From: Bostrychus sinensis
Lineage: Eukaryota > Chordata > Actinopteri > Gobiiformes > Eleotridae
Assembly: GCA_020698575.1 (NCBI GenBank)
Contig: CM036251.1
Coordinates: 16,408,288-16,472,287 of the forward strand
Length of the DNA: 64,000 bases
Direction: 5' to 3'
Under the pieces are notes generated by a model, which was given only the letters and a program-made list of their open reading frames with translations, did no database searches and was not told the DNA's origin. Below, piece after piece: positions 58,531-64,000 of the stretch (the stretch's first letter is position 1; each line of letters begins with the position of its first letter). Made by a program: the position numbers and the translations under genes.

Positions 58531-60724
58531 TTATTGTTTTTTTACTCAATCTCTATTAAATATGTCTCTAGTTGGTGTTTTTTATTTTAGCTTTGATATT
58601 AGCAGTAATACAGGGGGAAGCACAGTGCACGTCTCCATGACCAGGACAGACATCCAGTGCAGTGTTGGGAAGGTGAATTACTTGTCCACTGAACTCTGCT
58701 GGTCTATCTGCTTTGGAGTGCCTCACTTCCCTCTCCTGAGAATATGTTATTAACAGAAGGAGATTTCAATTAAAATTGCCTTCCACTTGGATGGCTTTGT
58801 GTTCATTAAAACATACCCAGCACTTAATCATTACTATGGACTTGTCATATACAGCAGGAGAGAGCTGTGGGATACTGGGGGCTCTCAGTATTATCTTAAG
58901 TTGTCAATTTTCTATAGCTGGAATTGGAGTGTCACAGATACCGCCTCAAGACTGTTCTGTACTACACTCTTTCCATTTAACTTCAAACTTGTTTCCTATC
59001 ATACAATATGGCCAAGAACATTCTAACATTTCATTTTCAGTGTAGTGTGGCTTGTTTTTCACCTAAGGCATTATATTGTTGTTTTGTGCCTTGTCACTGC
59101 TCCTCTTTATATTTTTGTACAAATAGCACCACTCTAACTAAAGACAAACATGCCACTGCACAGCTCCTGTAGTACTTGTTCTATGTGTAATGTATTCCAT
59201 ATGGCACATTGTTAATTTGTATACAGTGCCTCTTTATGGAGCCAAGATGAGACATTCAGTGCTGGGTTAAACTATATGTTCAGTGGTTTTGATTTGCATT
59301 ACTGCCGATTAAGTCTCGACAACAAACTATTTAAAGCTGAGATTTAGTCGCAAATATAATTGTGCCAAGTCATATTTGGGATTGGTCAGTGCATACACCA
59401 TGATAACTTCAGTTCTACTGCTTGGTGCACAAAGACAGTAAGATTATTGTATTATATCAAGCTGCACTTGTGTGTTTGAAGAGGGCCAATTATGAAAGTG
59501 TAGAAATATCAACAGCCAATTGACCCACTTTGTTACACAGGTTTCACAGGTTTTCTTTTATTAGTATTATGATACTGCCACTTTAAATGTATTTTAAAAT
59601 CAGTTTACACATTTATGTGATTAAAACAATATGTAGGCTTTCAAATAATCTAAACACTGAAACTCTATTCAACTTCCCCATGACAAACTTTTGAGTCCTG
59701 AACCATCATTTTGGAAGTACTGTTCTAACATTATCTACCTATTGACATCAATACAGACTGCAATACGCTAGGCCTTGTTTAAAAATAATACATGTTTTGT
59801 GCAACTGTACGGCCTAAGCTACTGCAAAACTGCTTGACAATGCTTGAGGGTCATTAACGATACATCATGGATGACAAGGGTCATACGAAACCTTGTCAGG
59901 TGCCATGATTGGTCCCCAGGCTGCATTTGGACATCCCTGGTCTGTGTCCAAGAGGAGGATAAGACATATAACATAAAAGTCTTGACCTGGATCTCTAAAA
60001 TTTGATTTCAACCCACACCTGAGCACTACAGTATTACAGTATAGTTGCAAACTAGAAGCCCTAGTTAAAATGCCAATGAAAAGTTGCACAAACTGTGTCA
60101 ATTGTACCGATCCAGAACCAGGACATGCTCAAGTGCTCACTGTCTAATTAAGTTGATCCCCGAGCCCCTGGAAGAGTCAGTCAGGTGTAATTAAAAGCCA
60201 GTCTTGTGACAGCTGTGGCATTTGTCAGCGCTCTCCGGCAGTTCAAACAGCAGCTCGGACAGAAATGTCAAACAGATAGCAGTGGCTCCTCTCCACTCCA
60301 GTGCTCTACTCATGGACTACTTACCGCACCATTATGAATGTTTGCCGATAACCTTTAGGATTCCCCAAACAGCAAAAACTACAAATTCACCCTCATTATT
60401 CACCCATCAGCCCTGTATTCATTGATGTATAGACCCACTTGACGCATGATGCCTCCTCTTTTTTCCAATCTCAAATGTGGAACAAACTGGTAACTGTGTC
60501 AATTCATGTCACTTTATAGAAACAGATGACAACTTTGATCTTTGATATCAAAACTGTATTCTTGTGCTAATTGGCCTGTCATCATGTACAGGCAGATGCT
60601 AACTCTGGACCAGTTCTTGCTTTAATGACAGAGAAGAATGATTTATAGTGCAACAAAGGAAATCTGATCCCATAATACTTTTAAAATAACATTTGCCAGC
60701 CTGCATATCTACATGGATTTTACC

Positions 60725-60965
60725 ATGGGTTCTCGGCTGGTACCACAGCATCCTCCCATCGTTCAAAGACGTATGCGTGGGTAGATGAATCGATGAATCT
60801 AAATTACTCTTAATGAATGTGAAATTGAAAGGTTGTCTGTCAGTGTGTGTTTCTAAGAGTCCGCCCTGGGACTAACTTGTCATTGTCCAGAGTGTATCCC
60901 ACCTATGGCCCATAGTTGCTGGGATAGACAGCAGCCATCTGTGACACAATAACATGAACGAATTA
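60725..60965 (+). repeat. SINE-like family S copy
   Basis: 'atcctcccatcgttcaaaga', 'taatgaatgtgaaattgaaa', 'gggactaacttgtcattgtc', 'ctatggcccatagttgctgg', 'gatagacagcagccatctgt'. Confidence 0.75.
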
Positions 60966-61399
60966 ACTACAGTTTGTTGTCGCTGTTACTTTAAATGAGC
61001 AGATTCTGTAAAATTAATATCTTTTGTTTGATTTGCACTTTTAGTTTATATGTCTGTGCCATTTTCACGTTTTTAGGTATAGCACAGCCTCACTTCAGTC
61101 CCTTAAGACTTTACATACTCTAAACTAAAACTAATTTAGCTAGTGCAGAAAAATACAGACATTGCATGAGTAAAATAAACCAGAAAACCAACCTGACTTC
61201 AGGGCAGTTGTTTTTGGATCCAAAGACCAGATTTATCTCATTTAAACAGATGCAACTTGAGTCTATCTTCAACTTGTATTTGGCTGCATTACAGGTTAAT
61301 TTGATATTTATTCAAAGTTAACCCACACTGGTTTGCCTGCTTTGATTTGATAAAAGTGAAAAATAGCTTAGCATGAACTTCCTATTTTTAGGTAAAGGA

Positions 61400-61530
61400 G
61401 ATAGTTAAATTGGAGAATGTACATTGTCCAAAGTGAATGAATGTGAGAGCAAATTGTTCTGTGTAAGTGTTGGCCCTGTAACTAACTGTTCTCAGGCCTA
61501 TAGTTGTTGGGATAGGCTCCAACTTACCAT
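61400..61530 (+). repeat. SINE-like family S copy, truncated
   Basis: 'aagtgaatgaatgtgagagc', 'ggccctgtaactaactgttc', 'aggcctatagttgttgggat', 'aggctccaactta'. Part of the middle is deleted. Confidence 0.65.
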
Positions 61531-62364
61531 AAAACACTGTCTAGGTTTTTAAGATATACTATGAGGAGTTTAACTTTTGGAAATAATGTGTATGCAACTT
61601 TATCTTTATCTACTTCTAAATTCCTGCATCACACCAGGCTGAGAAGCTGGGAGAAGCGTTGTGAGCTAATTTATATGTGAGCATTATTACAAAAGTTCTA
61701 CAAGTTGTTAATTTGAAGGATTATCAGAGAAGACTAATCCTCTTTTATTGCTCTGTTTATTTCATCAAGGCTCAAACACTTTGTGAGTTTTGTATGTGCT
61801 TGATTACTGGCGGCCATCTTTTTCTGTGAACCTTTTGGACTCTTCTCCATCTTCACTCCCCCTTGTTTTATGTGTCATTTGTTGTTGTTGTTTTAGTTTC
61901 AGTCCAACTAAATGCATTACAGCACCATTAGGCAAAAACCTGTGTGTATTTTAGAGCGTAATTATAGAAGCCCTAATTATAATTCATTATTCATAAGAGC
62001 CTGAACCAAACTACTACTCATACTGCACTGGTGCCAAGTATGTGCTGTTTGGCCTGCGATTACAATGTGTCTATTGCTCCCAAAAACACATTACAGTACA
62101 TTGCACTTTAAACAGCAATAGCCTACTGTATTAGTCATGTTTTATGTATTGAAAAGCTACAGTAATAATATGGTAATAGCCACATTTCATCTCTGCTGCA
62201 GTATAATATAAAATAGAAGCATTTGGAAAGTGCAGACCTCTGTCAAGTTACATCCAGTAAGTTGTCCTGATCCTCCTCAAAAACTAGTCCTTTGTTTCTT
62301 TCTCCAGTGTCTGACATTTGCTTTAGGTTTAATAAAAATCCAACTTTTAGCAAGAGAATTGCTA

Positions 62365-62550
62365 ATTGACAAAATTGGCCCTATGTCGCAATGCTAAAGA
62401 ACCCTATAAAAATGTCCTGGATACAGACAGTCATCCAGATTTACCCCCCAAAAAATTTAAATGACTATAACCTTTACAATTACACAATACAGTAATACAC
62501 AAACAAATTCTCAAACAAATGACACTGACAAAAACATAACCTCTTTGGCA
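62365..62550 (-). repeat. RTE-like LINE tail fragment
   Basis: On the minus strand: 'tttgccaaagaggttatgtt', 'ctgtatccaggacattttta', 'tagcattgcgacatagggcc'. Same modules as 38235-38470 without the tRNA-like part. Confidence 0.65.
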
Positions 62551-62639
62551 AAGACAAATACCATTTATTATAATTTATTTGAGGTCTGTTTATCTCTCTA
62601 TGCCACATGTGCCCAGTGGTGCTATTTTAGTTAAATACA

Positions 62640-62950
62640 TGACTTCTTTCATTTCTGAGTCCTTTTTTAAATGACCCTTTACTTTTTCTTAAGTAAAAAC
62701 TAACCCTCATTAATGACAAATGTTTTAGCACTCGCTTCTGTGCTACCAGCTGCAGCCACAGTAGTAGTGGTTGTAGTAGTAATGGTAGAATAAGTGGTAA
62801 TGGTATTAGAAGTAACTACTTTCTACTTAATCTTTTCTAAAAATTAAATTTTACTCAAGTATTAATTTTGTTGTCTACTTTTATTTCTACTTGAGTAATA
62901 TTATTATGAAGTAACAGAACTTTTTCCTGAGTACCTCTGCATACCACAAA
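62640..62950. repeat. TTACT-rich dispersed element with AGT/GGT triplet array
   Basis: 'agtagtagtggttgtagtag' and 'aatggtagaataagtggtaa' lie between 'ctttttcttaagtaaaaact' and 'ctacttgagtaatattatta'. Fourth copy of the architecture at 1790-2110. Confidence 0.55.
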
Positions 62951-64000
62951 TTAAGATTTAACAACCAAATATTGTTGACCTCACACACTGACAACCCGTT
63001 TTCAGACTTTTTAGCTTTTACATCAAACATAATCATTAGTGTGGACTTTTGATTTCAGGTCAAACAAGATAAAGACAAATAATATGTCATCTTACAATAC
63101 GCATGAAAAATAATAAAACAATACACTAAAAATGCAGTAAAAGAGTTACTGATTGGAGGAGAGCCAGAGTGAAGACAAGAGCATAGTGTGGTATCAGATA
63201 TCTTACGGTTTGTTGGTTTAACAAGTTAGAAATCACTGATCCTGTGGTCAACAATACAAGCTTAGCCACTTGCTCCTAAACACACACAGTCAGCGAATCC
63301 CATTAAGATCCTTGTAAAGTTTCTGCTTTCCTTATTCATGAGCCTGGGTCACTGTCCGTATCCAGTAAAAAGGCCTTATATGATCCATCTGTGTTTGCTT
63401 TGCTGAGCAACAGAATTAATAATTAATGTCCGACAGTAAGTTCATTAGGCTCAATGTAAACACCTCCCACAATAAAAGGGATCTTGCATTAGCCGTGGTG
63501 AGTACATCAGATGTATATTTGTACTACTAGACTTTATGACCAGTCTTGTCTACACATTGATTTAATTGGCTCCTGGTGAGCTGGTGTGTTTTTTAATCAA
63601 ATTGTATCATGCTAAGTGTGAAGTGAGCTCACATTCATCTTCTGCAGTGTACTGACAGTAAAGCATCAGAGCAGCTGGAGACTTCAGTTGCCCAGGTGCA
63701 TTCTGGGTAGTCAGACACCTCGCTGTAATGAGAAAATTGCCAGAAGGCTTGAATGGTCAGAGTTCAGCATTTTAGTGCTAACCGCCTATGCTCCCGGCAG
63801 GTTACACAAAAAACAGGAGTCAGGTAATGACTTTAGTGTACAACACACTGTGTAGTGCTTCAACTTTGTAAATGCTCTCAACACCTGCAGTTGATCTCGA
63901 TAATAACTAGATACTTACGTTAGTCATTACTATTAGTAATTGTCTTACTCATGTGTGTATATTTTAAATATTTTAACACACATTTACTTAGCATTTCTAA

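Larger units (their letters stand above)
57406..58550 (+). other. pdzrn4: Probable pdzrn4 3' UTR
   Basis: Sequence after the TAA stop is AT-rich with no open frame of interest. It reaches two canonical polyadenylation hexamers, an early one about 130 bp after the stop and a later one about 1.1 kb after it. The 3' limit is inferred from the second signal; no transcript evidence is available, and the UTR could extend further. Confidence 0.6.
58551..64000. other. Sequence downstream of pdzrn4 without a recognisable gene
   Basis: Open frames are short and unrelated to any family I know. Recognisable contents are SINE-like fragments (60725-60965, 61400-61530), an RTE-like tail (62365-62550) and a TTACT/trinucleotide-rich element (62640-62950). 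Segments 58620-58750 and 60180-60300 are somewhat GC-richer but show no splice-flanked coding pattern. The 3' UTR may extend into the first part. Confidence 0.6.

Noticed and set aside
1..64000. CRISPR arrays, operons, phage or plasmid systems
   Set aside because: No regularly spaced identical repeats with unique spacers, no ribosome-binding-site gene chains; exon-intron structure shows vertebrate DNA.

Overview
The window is vertebrate nuclear DNA, almost certainly from a ray-finned (teleost) fish. It has interrupted coding exons with canonical GT/AG splice sites, a large AT-leaning intron, and many repeat families typical of fish genomes: hAT MITEs, a Tc1-like remnant, L2-like and RTE-like LINE tails, tRNA-type SINEs and long (TA)n tracts. 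I saw no prokaryotic operon, CRISPR array, phage or plasmid feature.

One protein-coding gene is present, on the + strand: the 3' part of a PDZRN4 orthologue (LNX4; PDZ-domain-containing RING finger 4). Seven coding exons at 35081-35334, 38012-38114, 45408-45506, 49368-49430, 51974-52075, 55344-55472 and 55954-57405 join in frame to 733 codons plus a TAA stop. They encode the second half of PDZ1, an acidic linker, all of PDZ2, an acidic helix and the long C-terminal region ending in the class I PDZ ligand TTV. The RING finger, the TRAF-type zinc fingers and the first half of PDZ1 must lie 5' of the window. I found no earlier exon in positions 1-35080. The closest match in my memory is PDZRN4 rather than its paralogue PDZRN3, based on the linker around 'PPVPDVCPFLLSDSCHSLH'.

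Layout: 1-35080 is intron packed with repeats and a few repeat-poor blocks. 35081-57405 holds the seven exons and six introns of about 2.7, 7.3, 3.9, 2.5, 3.3 and 0.5 kb. 57406 to about 58550 is the probable 3' UTR with two AATAAA signals. From about 58550 to 64000 is downstream sequence with SINE, RTE and simple-repeat fragments and no recognisable gene.

The most informative non-coding content is a record of transposition. Nine hAT-like elements can be bounded, eight of them with 8-9 bp target-site duplications that are perfect or have one mismatch. Several insertions are nested: a hAT-like element inside a hAT-like element at 32075-33042, a MITE inside a SINE-like element at 2880-3790, a MITE inside a LINE at 29380-30445, and a 1.3-kb hAT with a BED-finger remnant inside another repeat at 53083-54592. 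A composite repeat with RTE-like and tRNA-like modules recurs in the same order on both strands. I found no convincing new functional system. The leading coding novelty is that the terminal exon lacks two blocks I remember as shared by human PDZRN3 and PDZRN4.
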